Positions 35,324-43,105 of a stretch of 64,000 bases of DNA are shown one piece after another. This stretch comes from Escherichia sp. E4742. GTDB lineage: Bacteria; Pseudomonadota; Gammaproteobacteria; Enterobacterales; Enterobacteriaceae. The DNA lies in NCBI RefSeq assembly GCF_005843885.1, contig NZ_CP040443.1, positions 4,464,001 to 4,528,000 on the forward strand, in the 5' to 3' direction. The notes beneath the pieces were generated by a model that was not told the origin of the DNA, did no database searches, and worked only from the letters and a program-made list of their open reading frames with translations. Position 1 is the stretch's first letter. Every line of letters begins with the position of its first letter. Made by a program: the position numbers and the translations under genes.

Positions 35324-35373
35324 TTGTTGTATTTGTTGTATTTGTTGTATTTGTTGTATTTGTTGTATTTGTT
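35324..35373. repeat. 9-bp tandem repeat (TTGTTGTAT)
   Basis: Five consecutive copies of TTTGTTGTA, plus a partial copy, in the 268-base gap between the hok terminator and the next gene. Nothing else is visible in that gap apart from A+T-rich DNA and a ribosome-binding site near 35490. Prone to copy-number change by slippage. Confidence 0.85.
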
Positions 35374-35508
35374 TTTATTTTGGCTTTATCGTTTGCGATT
35401 GCTTCGAAATAAAGATTAATTAGAATTCATCCGTTTTGAGTAGCGCGCAGGGAGAAGATGGATGGACCTTGAAAAGGGGAGAGCTATTTATCTGGAAGGA
35501 TTCTGAAG

Positions 35509-35769
35509 ATGAAAATCGAAGAATTGCATGAATTGTTTAGTGAAAATGGCCTCTATGCTGTGCGCGTTGAGAATGGAACTATTGTCAGTCACTGCCGCAT
35601 TAAATGTTTACAATCCCAGCAAAGGAAGAGCGGTGCTGTGTTAATTTATTTTGTGGATGGACTTATGGTGGACGGTTTTATTTTACGTGAAGATGAATTT
35701 GTCACATCATTACAGGCTTTGAAAGAGATAGGACTTAAGGCTGGATTTTTTGCTTTTGAGACTGAGTGA
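35509..35769 (+). CDS. conserved hypothetical lambdoid protein
   Basis: An 86-residue protein starting at an ATG with GGAAGGATTCTGAAG upstream. Alternating beta-strands (YAVRVENGTIVSHCRI ... GAVLIYFVDGLMVDGFIL) suggest a small beta-barrel. I recall similar small proteins just before DUF1367 genes in lambdoid prophages, without a function. Confidence 0.6.
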   Translation: MKIEELHELFSENGLYAVRVENGTIVSHCRIKCLQSQQRKSGAVLIYFVDGLMVDGFILREDEFVTSLQALKEIGLKAGFFAFETE

Positions 35770-35835
35770 ATTCATCTACAATTCAGCACAGGGTTGACCC
35801 CCTGCTGAGTAACACCGTGCCACCGGAGAAAACCG

Positions 35836-36435
35836 ATGGCACATATACAACTGGTCAAACAAACTTCTTCTGGTTTACTTCTCCCGGCGACGCCGGAGAG
35901 TTGCGATTTTCTGCATCAAATAAAAATAGGCGAGTGGATACACGCTGACTTTAAGCGTGTTCGTAACTACGCATTCCACAAGCGTTTTTTCAAACTCCTG
36001 CAACTCGGATTCGATTACTGGACTCCGGTCGGTGGGGCGATCACGCCTCGCGAACGAACACTGGTGTCAGGTTTCGTTGATTACCTGTGTGACTCGGTAG
36101 GCAGGGAACATACGCCAGCCCTGAGCGAAGCCGCAGAGCAATATCTGAATACAGTTGCGACACGCAGAACCCAGGATACGGCATTACTCAAGTCATTTGA
36201 CGCCTTCCGTGAATGGGTAACCATTCAGGCCGGATTTTACACTGAGCATTTTTATCCGGACGGTAACCGCGGGCGTCGGGCGAAATCCATCGCGTTTGCG
36301 AATATGGACGAAACCGAGTTTCAGCAGGTTTATAAATCTGTACTGAATGTGCTGTGGAACTGGATTCTGTTCCGTAAATTTTCCTCTCCGGAACAAGTCG
36401 AAAATGTGGCTGCACAGCTGCTGGAGTTTGCGTGA
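35836..36435 (+). CDS. DUF1367-family protein (YbcN/NinX-region type)
   Basis: The 199-residue protein starts at 35836 (MAHIQLVKQTSSGLLLPATPE), the usual opening of DUF1367, with GIRRYIDFKRVRNYAFHKRFF-like spacing: FKRVRNYAFHKRFFKLLQLGFDYW. It overlaps the next gene by 4 bases (ATGA). Members such as lambda-region YbcN bind DNA structures; here only the family is inferred. Confidence 0.78.
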   Translation: MAHIQLVKQTSSGLLLPATPESCDFLHQIKIGEWIHADFKRVRNYAFHKRFFKLLQLGFDYWTPVGGAITPRERTLVSGFVDYLCDSVGREHTPALSEAAEQYLNTVATRRTQDTALLKSFDAFREWVTIQAGFYTEHFYPDGNRGRRAKSIAFANMDETEFQQVYKSVLNVLWNWILFRKFSSPEQVENVAAQLLEFA

Positions 36436-36725
36436 TGGCAGATTTACGTAAAGCGGCGCGGGGCCAGATGTGTCAGGTCAGAATTCCTGGCTACTGCAAT
36501 CACAATCCCGAAACTTCCGTGCTGGCGCATTACAGACTGGCGGGGACGTGTGGAACAGCGACAAAGCCACACGATATGCAGGCTGCAATTGCCTGTAGCT
36601 CATGCCACGATTTAATCGACGGGAGAGTAAAAACCAGCGATTACACCAAAGAAGAATTACGCCTGATGCATGCAGAAGGTGTTTTTCGCACACAAGAAAT
36701 CTGGAGAAAGGAAGGTTATTTATGA
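36432..36725 (+). CDS. DUF1364 HNH-like nuclease (YbcO type)
   Basis: The 97-residue protein MADLRKAARGQMCQVRIPGY shows a Cys/His pattern: C..C in QVRIPGYCNHN, HY, then CSSCHDLIDGR. This matches the HNH-type DUF1364 family to which YbcO of lambdoid prophages belongs. Likely processes recombination intermediates. It is coupled to genes on both sides by 4-base overlaps. Confidence 0.82.
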   Translation: MMADLRKAARGQMCQVRIPGYCNHNPETSVLAHYRLAGTCGTATKPHDMQAAIACSSCHDLIDGRVKTSDYTKEELRLMHAEGVFRTQEIWRKEGYL

Positions 36726-37273
36726 TTTACCCAACAAATACAGGAAAAAGCGGGGAACACCTTCGTCTCACCACGCTGGAAAGTGTCTGGATTCAGGGAA
36801 AACTGCGTATGTGGGGGCGCTGGTCGTATATTGGCGGCGGTAAGACGGGGAATATGTTTAACCAGTTGCTGGCATCCAAAAAATTGACGAAAACAGCCAT
36901 CAATGAAGTTCTGCGCAGGATGAAAAAAGCGGGGATTGATAAGACGGAACTGGAGGCATTTTTGCGGGAAATGCTCGACGGTAAGCAGAAAAGCTGGTTG
37001 TCTCATTGTACTGATGCCGAGGCGTTATGTATTGATCGGGTAATTAGCGAAGTGCTGGTCGAGTATCCGGGATTAATTAGCATCCTCCGACAACGATATG
37101 AAGGGCGGGGAATGAGCAAACTGAAAATGGCAGAGCAGTTAAATGAAAATCATCCTGACTGGACATTAATTACCTGTCGACGTCGTATCGATCAATGGCT
37201 GATGATTGCTGAATTTATGCTTTATAAACCAATGTTCACGGCACAAAAAAAACTATTGCAAAGTGAGCAATAA
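36722..37273 (+). CDS. DUF1133-family late antiterminator-like protein
   Basis: 183 residues from the ATG at 36722 behind AAGGAAGG. The family opens with ...LRLTTLESVWIQGKLRMWGRWSYIGGG and ends with a helix-turn-helix region (MSKLKMAEQLNENHPDWTLITCRRRIDQW). DUF1133 genes occupy the Q position in many lambdoid prophages, right before the late leader, tRNAs and toxin genes. If functional it gives this prophage two candidate late antiterminators. Confidence 0.75.
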   Translation: MIYPTNTGKSGEHLRLTTLESVWIQGKLRMWGRWSYIGGGKTGNMFNQLLASKKLTKTAINEVLRRMKKAGIDKTELEAFLREMLDGKQKSWLSHCTDAEALCIDRVISEVLVEYPGLISILRQRYEGRGMSKLKMAEQLNENHPDWTLITCRRRIDQWLMIAEFMLYKPMFTAQKKLLQSEQ

Positions 37274-37340
37274 GCTGCTTCAATTCAGTTACGCTTCGCA
37301 AAGCTGTATCGCGAGGTTAACCAGAAACGTGAACTTAAAA

Positions 37341-37363
37341 ACCCGCCACAGGCGGGTTTTTTT
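37341..37363 (+). terminator. late-leader terminator
   Basis: ACCCGCC / GGCGGGT with ACA loop and a T7 tail (37341-37363), 68 bases after the DUF1133 stop. It is the sort of terminator that an antiterminated late transcript would have to pass. Confidence 0.88.
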
Positions 37364-37593
37364 ATTTCTGAAGCTTGATTAAAAAATGCGCGATTAAATT
37401 GTTGTATAAAATATATTTTGTGCATATTTATAACTGTTTTTAAATTTATATACAAAGCCGACAAAATGGAAATCTAAAAATAACTTTACAAAACTTGACG
37501 TTATGGTGTATTGCAGTTTTATTATTTAAACGTATTATTTGCCGCAGTTCTTCAGGGGAGTGGTTGCGATATATTCCTGTCTGAGGAAATAAT

Positions 37594-37669
<76 letters not shown>

Positions 37670-37672
37670 TAT

Positions 37673-37747
<75 letters not shown>

Positions 37748-38340
37748 GCAAAACAAATGAGGCACAGGTTTTTCAGCACTGGCGTTTTTTCTCGCGGGGA
37801 AAGGTCTCGTATACTCCTTTAACGCTCCCCCGAATTATAACGGAGACCAGTTATAGTTTCAGTGCTGTGTTTTTTGACACTATCGGGATAGTGCATTATT
37901 AGTGGGATTTTTGATATTTCCTGGCAGGGGCTGATTATGCACTATCCCGATGTTGTTAACATCACAAAATGAGGTGAACCCCATGTGCGGGGGTGGTTTT
38001 AGTGGTTGTTTAGCGGGGAAACTACAGTATCTGATGGAATGTCAGATATTTCGGGAGGCACCCGACACCTCACCTATATTATAATAATACTCTTCAGCAC
38101 TTACTGATTTGACCACCGCCTTAACAGGCGGTTTTTTTTGCTTGCATAAAACCATCACCAACTCATTAGAAAAGAACACATGGCGTTATGTGGTTGGGGT
38201 ATTATAGCCCTGCTGTAGCAGCAAGTACGCTTGAATCAGGTTCGCTTCGGTGAGCCTTTTATATTTGCATCATTTGGAAATATACAAGCAAAAAAAACGC
38301 GGCTGTCGGATTAAAGCCGCGGGACAAGGTCCGCGAAGAA
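37748..38340. ncRNA. late-leader non-coding module, copy A
   Basis: No credible gene. The block contains an inverted repeat around TGCACTATCCCGATG (with TCGGGATAGTGCA upstream at 37880-37894). The GTCAGATATTTCGGGAGG and CTCTTCAGCA stretches follow, then a terminator, ACCGCC/GGCGGT plus T8 (38115-38139). A CAAAAAAAACGCGGCTGTCGG segment lies at about 38288-38335. The same elements recur in the same order in copy B. The layout suggests one or more small RNAs ending at the terminator, as reported for regulatory RNAs of other lambdoid prophages. Confidence 0.5.
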
Positions 38341-38578
38341 GGATTAGTATCTGCCTCTTTCAATAGGCATGTTTATACTACTAAGCATTTAGAATGGTTT
38401 AAATCCTCAGATTAACCTTAATTTCAGATAAGGCTTATTTCATTTCTTTGCGCTACGCCCGGCGCGGATCAAAAACCACAGAACCTTTCAGGGGTAAGCT
38501 TACGGGATGATCAGTGTGACTTTCTCTGTGGACTGGTCACCCCGGGCGGAGGCTCACCCACTAAAAGGAAAATTCACG

Positions 38579-38734
38579 ATGTTTGGGATTTTCAAAAAGA
38601 AAACCCGTAAGGCTATTGTAGAAGTAAAGAAAATGGAAAACCGCGACGCGGTGAAGGCTTTTTTATTTGTGGTAATGGACGGTTGGTGGGTGTTTTCATG
38701 TGGCAAGAATCATTTTTCAGATTATTACAGTTGA
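38579..38734 (+). pseudogene. truncated TerB-like phage protein
   Basis: 51 codons starting MFGIFKKKTRKAIVEVKKMENRDA, which I recall as the opening of a roughly 150-residue TerB-type protein found in this place in Stx-type prophages. After residue 30 the sequence degenerates (FVVMDGWWVFSCGKNHF) and stops. AAAGGAAAATTCACG is a good ribosome-binding site. Probably a 3' deleted remnant that may still be translated. Confidence 0.5.
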
Positions 38735-39496
38735 AGTGATTTTATTCCTTGTTATTATACGTCTGTCTTCCGGGTGAGTGGTTTTATTCCCCGACAAGAA
38801 CTCATATGAAGAGTAAACATTGCTCAGGAAACAGGAACACCGATTTGTAATTGGCTAGTCAGTGGTTTGCGCTGTTATTTTACAATAGCGGAATGGTGTA
38901 TTTTCGGTAGAAATATTGTGTTTCTTTGGAGAGTCGGAAATGCATCATTCCGGTGTTGTAAATAACACCAAAGAGATGTTCCCCGGTATTGAGGGTGGTT
39001 TACATTGTTGTTTTTGGAACCACAATATCAGGCATAAAGTCAGATATTCAGGGAAGTCCACAACATCTCAATTTCACTACAATAAAAATGATTCATCTTC
39101 AGCATTGTTCAGCCGCCGCACCAGGCGGTTTTTTTTGTGTTGAATTCAAAAAAATACACGGACACTGATAATGTCCGTGTGGCAATGCCATGTAAGTCAA
39201 CGATGAATATGACGCAAAAAAAACGCGACCGTCGGATTAAGGTCGCTGGACAAAGTCCGTGAAACATAACGAATTTCCGTTCCCCCCCGTTCAGGAAGTG
39301 CAAAAAGTATATAAATTAATTTTTCTCGTTTAAACAGGAAAGTTAATCTGAATTTCTGGTAATCCTTATTCCCGTACATTAATTCTTCGCTTTTCATATC
39401 AGACTATGTCACACAAAAGGCATTTGCGGATTCCTTCGATGGGATGTTGTTTTTTACGGGCCGCTGGTGGCCTTTTTTATTTACAGGAGAAAAAGT
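38735..39496. ncRNA. late-leader non-coding module, copy B
   Basis: A diverged repeat of copy A: TGCATCATTCCGGTGTTGTAAATAACACC, TTCCCCGG...GAGGGTGGTTT, GTCAGATATTCAGGGAAG, CATCTTCAGCATTG. A terminator, CCGCC/GGCGG with T8 (39113-39136), follows, then CAAAAAAAACGCGACCGTCGG (about 39215-39262). No gene is credible in between. The last 20 bases carry the ribosome-binding site of the first holin gene. Confidence 0.5.
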
Positions 39497-39886
39497 ATGT
39501 CTGAACCCTTATCCGGTTCCGGCACGGCTGCGGCGCTCGGCGGGGCGACGGTATTCGGGCTGTTTACCGGAACGGATTTCGGGATTGTGTTTGGTGCGTT
39601 CGCCGGGGCGTTATTTGTGGCAACGATACCGCAGGCGCTTTCAGCCTGGCGTGTGGCGGCGCATTTTCTGGTGTCGTTCATTATCGGCGTGCTGGGTGCA
39701 GAGGTTCTGGCATCCTGGCTGGTAAAGCATACAGGGTTTGACGGAGCGCCTGTCGACGCATTGTGTGCAGTGCTGGTGTCAGTGGTGTCGGTGAAGATTC
39801 TGTCGTTCATCCACCAGCAGGATATCGCATCACTGGTGTCCGGCCTGTTCTCCCGCCTGCGGGGTGGGGGAGGCGGCAATGCCTGA
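39497..39886 (+). CDS. holin-like membrane protein
   Basis: 129 residues from the ATG at 39497 behind GGAGAAAAAGT. Three to four hydrophobic helices (ATVFGLFTGTDFGIVFGAFAGAL, VAAHFLVSFIIGVLGAEVLASWL, ALCAVLVSVVSVKIL) precede a short Gly/Arg-rich cytoplasmic tail. It is first of three genes ending in the endolysin and so likely the holin that times lysis. It overlaps the next gene by 8 bases. Confidence 0.72.
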   Translation: MSEPLSGSGTAAALGGATVFGLFTGTDFGIVFGAFAGALFVATIPQALSAWRVAAHFLVSFIIGVLGAEVLASWLVKHTGFDGAPVDALCAVLVSVVSVKILSFIHQQDIASLVSGLFSRLRGGGGGNA

Positions 39887-40157
39887 TAACCTTTCTGGAT
39901 TGCTGAATGTAGCGTTATGCACGGTTATCGTGTTGACGCTTTTTTTTTATCGTCGTCATGATTCCAGACATAAACCGCTGATGTCATGGCTGGCTTGGCT
40001 GCTGATGCTGCTTTATGCCCTTGCGCCACTCAGCTATCTGTGTGGTCGTCTGTTAGCGGCGAACTGGCTGGTGGTGTTTTTTAATCTGCTGTTCTGCGTG
40101 CTGGTGATACGTGCACGTGGGAATGTTTCAAAAATCCTTGCATTACGAAGGTACTGA
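39879..40157 (+). CDS. second holin / antiholin-like protein (3 TM)
   Basis: 92 residues from the ATG at 39879 with GGGGAGGCGGCA upstream. Three hydrophobic segments (LLNVALCTVIVLTLFF, WLAWLLMLLYALAPLSYL, WLVVFFNLLFCVLVI) and a basic tail. The pattern fits the 3-TM phage holin family. Paired holin-like genes usually mean holin plus antiholin. The endolysin starts 2 bases after the stop. Confidence 0.72.
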   Translation: MPDNLSGLLNVALCTVIVLTLFFYRRHDSRHKPLMSWLAWLLMLLYALAPLSYLCGRLLAANWLVVFFNLLFCVLVIRARGNVSKILALRRY

Positions 40158-40158
40158 A

Positions 40159-40713
40159 ATGAAGTCGAAAGATGAAATTTTTGACGAAGTTCTGGGAAAA
40201 GAGGGCGGTTACGTCAACCATCCGGATGATAAAGGTGGTCCGACCAAATGGGGCATTACTGAAAAAGTCGCCCGGGCGCACGGATATCAGGGCGATATGC
40301 GTGACCTGACGCGCGGGCAGGCGCTGGAAATACTCGAGGCGGATTACTGGTACGGCCCACGTTTTGACCAGGTGGCAAATTTGTCCCCGGATATTGCCGC
40401 AGAGCTGTGCGACACAGGCGTCAACATGGGGCCAACCGTGGCGTCAAAAATGTTTCAACGCTGGCTGAACGTTTTCAACCTGCGCGGGAAACTGTATCCG
40501 GATATGGATGCAGACGGACGTATCGGCCCACGAACTATTAATGCGTTACGGGCATATCTGAAAAATCGTGGCAGGGATGGCGAACGGGTAATGCTGACCG
40601 CACTGAACTGTACGCAGGGTGACCGTTACCTGGAGCTGGCAGAGAAACGGGAGGCTAACGAGTCGTTTGTATATGGCTGGATTAAAGAGCGCGTATCAGG
40701 AATCAATTGTTGA
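40159..40713 (+). CDS. GH108 endolysin
   Basis: 184 residues from the ATG at 40159 behind AAGGTACTGAA. The family signature EGGYVNHPDDKGGPTKWGIT (residues about 14-33; Glu14 is catalytic) is followed by a C-terminal peptidoglycan-binding part (DADGRIGPRTINALRAYL). It cleaves the glycan chain at lysis. No signal-anchor is visible, so it depends on the holin. No spanin genes are seen after it; the enterotoxin operon occupies that position. Confidence 0.88.
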   Translation: MKSKDEIFDEVLGKEGGYVNHPDDKGGPTKWGITEKVARAHGYQGDMRDLTRGQALEILEADYWYGPRFDQVANLSPDIAAELCDTGVNMGPTVASKMFQRWLNVFNLRGKLYPDMDADGRIGPRTINALRAYLKNRGRDGERVMLTALNCTQGDRYLELAEKREANESFVYGWIKERVSGINC

Positions 40714-40773
40714 TATTTATACTTTAGTTGGAAATTACAAAATTAAATAAAAAATTTGCGTAATAGCTGAAAT

Positions 40774-40901
40774 TATAATCTCAGGATAAATTATATATGT
40801 CTTATGTTTTTGATTAATTCTATTTATTGATTTGCATCAATTATCTGTTTTGCAGATGCGTTAATGTCATTGTACATAGTTCAGAGCGCACAATAAGTAT
40901 C
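40774..40901 (+). promoter_or_regulatory. enterotoxin operon promoter region with a perfect FNR-type site
   Basis: TTGATTTGCATCAA (40827-40840) fits the FNR consensus TTGAT-N4-ATCAA exactly, within a 6+4+6 palindrome ATTGATTTGCATCAAT. A -10-like TAATGT lies at 40862-40867, which would put the start point near 40874 and the site centre about -41 (class II activation). A TATAAT at 40774-40779 is another possible -10. The 188 bases before the A gene are very A+T rich, and no good Shine-Dalgarno sequence precedes the ATG. Confidence 0.55.
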
Positions 40902-41687
40902 ATGAATAGAATTGTTTTTTGGTTTGTCACCTTGGTTTTCATATCTTCTACGTCTTATGCTAATGATTTTTATAGAGCAGACTCCAGATCACCAGATGAA
41001 GTGAGACGTTCTGGTGGGTTAATACCCCGAGGACAAGATGAAGCGTATGAACGTGGTACGCCAATCAATATTAATTTATATGATCACGCCCGAGGAACTG
41101 TAACAGGGAATACCAGATATAATGATGGTTATGTATCTACAACAACGACATTAAGACAGGCTCATTTGATCGGGCAAAATATGCTTGGGAGCTTTAACGA
41201 GTATTATATTTATGTCATTGCACCAGCGCCTAATTTATTTGATGTGAACGGCATACTCGGTACATACAGCCCATACCCAAGTGAAAATGAGTATGCAGCA
41301 TTAGGTGGTGTTCCATTATCACAAATAATTGGATGGTATAGAGTAACTTTTGGTGCGATAGAGGGGGGGATGCACAGAAACAGAAATTATCGAAGAGATT
41401 TATTTCGTGGATTATCTGTTGCACCGAATGAAGATGGGTATCATCTTGCGGGATTCCCTGATGAATTCCCAGCCTGGAGAGAGTACCCTTGGATAGAGTT
41501 TGCGCCAGATCAATGCCATCAAAATAATAAAACTAATAGTTTTTTAACCTGTGATTTTATCACTAATGAACTATCGCAAGCTGATTTATTAAAATTTAAG
41601 AAGTTCATAAAACGCAAATCCACTTTGTTGACTTTGCAAAGTATTGATGATTTTCTGGTAAAGAATGGAGATAAAGATGAACTTTAA
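40902..41687 (+). CDS. type II heat-labile enterotoxin (LT-II) A subunit, ADP-ribosyltransferase
   Basis: 261 residues from the ATG at 40902. A 20-residue signal peptide ends SSTSYA; mature NDFYRADSR follows. The ADP-ribosyltransferase core is complete: Arg in YRADSR, the YVSTTTTLRQAH strand, and the catalytic Glu pair in PSENEYAALGG. A cysteine pair (DQCHQNN and FLTCDF) flanks the A1/A2 nick site. A2 ends in the ER-retrieval signal KDEL. LT-II A1 ADP-ribosylates Gs-alpha in host cells and raises cAMP. The protein is closest in my memory to LT-IIb/LT-IIc. It overlaps the B gene by 11 bases. Confidence 0.94.
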   Translation: MNRIVFWFVTLVFISSTSYANDFYRADSRSPDEVRRSGGLIPRGQDEAYERGTPININLYDHARGTVTGNTRYNDGYVSTTTTLRQAHLIGQNMLGSFNEYYIYVIAPAPNLFDVNGILGTYSPYPSENEYAALGGVPLSQIIGWYRVTFGAIEGGMHRNRNYRRDLFRGLSVAPNEDGYHLAGFPDEFPAWREYPWIEFAPDQCHQNNKTNSFLTCDFITNELSQADLLKFKKFIKRKSTLLTLQSIDDFLVKNGDKDEL

Positions 41688-42045
41688 GGCATTGATTAAA
41701 ATTTTTGTTTTTATGATAAGTTTGGTATCTATCCAAACATTTGCAGGTGTTAGCCAGGAGTTTAGAACTAACTGTGGAGGAACCACAGCCAGAATTGTAG
41801 AGGGAGTCAAATTGACTCAATATTTTGCTGACGCAAATGTTAATAGGAAAGGTATATATGTTGTCAGTTCAACTGGCGGTGTTTGGATTATTCCTGGGGC
41901 GCAAAACTATCCGGATAATTATGTCGCTGATGAAATGAGGAAAATTGCAATGGCTGCTATACTTTCAGATATGAAAGTGAATTTATGCGCAAGCGAAGCA
42001 TATAGTCCGAATCATATATGGGCTATAGAATTAGATGCGGAATAA
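41677..42045 (+). CDS. type II heat-labile enterotoxin (LT-II) B subunit
   Basis: 122 residues from the ATG at 41677, with GGAGATAAAG inside the end of the A gene (an earlier ATG at 41665 is unlikely). Signal peptide of 23 residues ends TFA; the mature chain is 99 residues starting GVSQEF. Cys10 and Cys81 form the expected disulfide, and Thr13-Thr14, known as receptor-contact residues in LT-II pentamers, are kept. The MRKIAMAAILSDMKVNLCAS helix region and the IWAIELDAE end match the LT-IIb/IIc type. Five B subunits bind gangliosides and carry A. Exported with A to the periplasm for assembly. Confidence 0.94.
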   Translation: MNFKALIKIFVFMISLVSIQTFAGVSQEFRTNCGGTTARIVEGVKLTQYFADANVNRKGIYVVSSTGGVWIIPGAQNYPDNYVADEMRKIAMAAILSDMKVNLCASEAYSPNHIWAIELDAE

Positions 42046-42066
42046 TTAAGTTGTTTTTTGTTTTAT

Positions 42067-42088
42067 TGCCCCAGAGTGGGGCATTTTT
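42067..42088 (+). terminator. enterotoxin operon terminator
   Basis: TGCCCCA / TGGGGCA stem with GAG loop (42067-42083) followed by TTTTT, 22 bases after the B stop codon. Confidence 0.92.
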
Positions 42089-42196
42089 ATTTCTATGAGC
42101 TTATGAAGTGCTGATTGTGTGAATGTTATTATTGAAGGGGACGAATATAAGCGGATATATAGCATTGAAAATATTAATGTTGTAACCACACATCAG

Positions 42197-42295
42197 CATT
42201 ATAACAGCTCTTTAGTGAGGGGCTGTTATAATGCCATGGTTCACCAACAGCACCCGCCGCGCACCCAGCGCACTGGCTGTTGGCGAGCTTTTTTA
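42197..42295 (+). other. two hairpins in the gap before the ParB gene
   Basis: A 12-base perfect stem, CATTATAACAGC (42197-42208) / GCTGTTATAATG (42222-42233), is followed by CCAACAG (about 42244-42250) / CTGTTGG (about 42274-42280) and a T6 tract. They could terminate residual transcription or form part of a packaging or processing signal near the terminase. The coding frame that runs through this area from 42119 is not real. Confidence 0.5.
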
Positions 42296-42313
42296 TTCAT
42301 CAAGCGAGGCTGT

Positions 42314-43105
42314 ATGAGCGAGAAATTGAAGATCGTCTATCGCCCGTTACAAGAACTGTCTCCGTATGCACACAATGCCAGGACACACAGCCCTGAGCAG
42401 GTGGCACAACTGGTAGAAAGCATTAAGCAATTCGGCTGGACTAATCCGGTGCTGATTGATGAAAAGGGCGAAATTATTGCGGGTCACGGTCGCGTTATGG
42501 CGGCTGAAGTGCTCAAAATGGATTCCGTTCCGGTCATTGTTTTGTCTGGTCTGACGGATGACCAAAAAAAGGCGTATCGCCTGGCAGATAATCGCTTGCC
42601 ACTGAACGCTGGCTGGGATGAAGAACTGTTACGGATGGAGCTGTCGGAGTTAATCAATGCTGATTTTGATGTCTCCCTGACAGGCTTCAGCCCGACAGAA
42701 ATTGATGAGCTGTTGACGGATGTTTTGCCAGGTACAGGAAATGAGGATGAGCCGTATACGACGAAAATTGATACGCCTGTTTATGAGCCATCGGGCGGTA
42801 AACCGGATATCAGTGAACTGTACGACGATACGAAAACTCAGGAGCTGATCAACCGGATACGTTCGGCGCCCCTTGATCCTGATATTGAGAAATTCCTCCT
42901 GTGTGCGGCAGAACGTCACACGGTGTTTAATTTCAGCAGAATTGCGGACTATTACGCTCACGCCCCCGCTGAAATTCAGTGTCTTTTCGAGGAGTCGGCG
43001 CTGGTGATCATTGATTATCAGCAGGCTATTGAAAATGGATTTGTCCGGATGACGCAGCGTATGGTGGAGATCATGCATGGCGGGGAGGAGGATGAATGTG
43101 CGTGA
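42314..43105 (+). CDS. ParB-domain protein of a phage DNA-modification type module
   Basis: 263 residues from the ATG at 42314 (MSEKLKIVYRPLQELSPYAHNAR), the normal opening of phage ParB/Srx-like domains. The motifs follow: GWTNPVLIDEKGEIIAGHGR (catalytic/nucleotide loop), VPVIVLSGLTDDQKKAYRLADNR. The C-terminal half (about 165-263) is helical and unrecognised. Such stand-alone ParB domains in phages usually accompany DNA methylases or other base-modifying enzymes rather than partition ParA. The downstream gene overlaps it. Confidence 0.8.
   Translation: MSEKLKIVYRPLQELSPYAHNARTHSPEQVAQLVESIKQFGWTNPVLIDEKGEIIAGHGRVMAAEVLKMDSVPVIVLSGLTDDQKKAYRLADNRLPLNAGWDEELLRMELSELINADFDVSLTGFSPTEIDELLTDVLPGTGNEDEPYTTKIDTPVYEPSGGKPDISELYDDTKTQELINRIRSAPLDPDIEKFLLCAAERHTVFNFSRIADYYAHAPAEIQCLFEESALVIIDYQQAIENGFVRMTQRMVEIMHGGEEDECA

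Noticed and set aside
35324..35373. CRISPR-like repeat array
   Set aside because: Unit is only 9 bases with no spacers; it is a simple tandem repeat.
40902..42045. Shiga toxin genes
   Set aside because: The lambdoid context (tRNAs, Q-like gene, lysis genes) suggests stx, but the proteins have LT-II features (ADP-ribosyltransferase core and KDEL), not the Stx N-glycosidase.
42119..42313. N-terminal extension of the ParB-gene frame
   Set aside because: It runs through two hairpins with no ribosome-binding site, and the family begins at the ATG at 42314.
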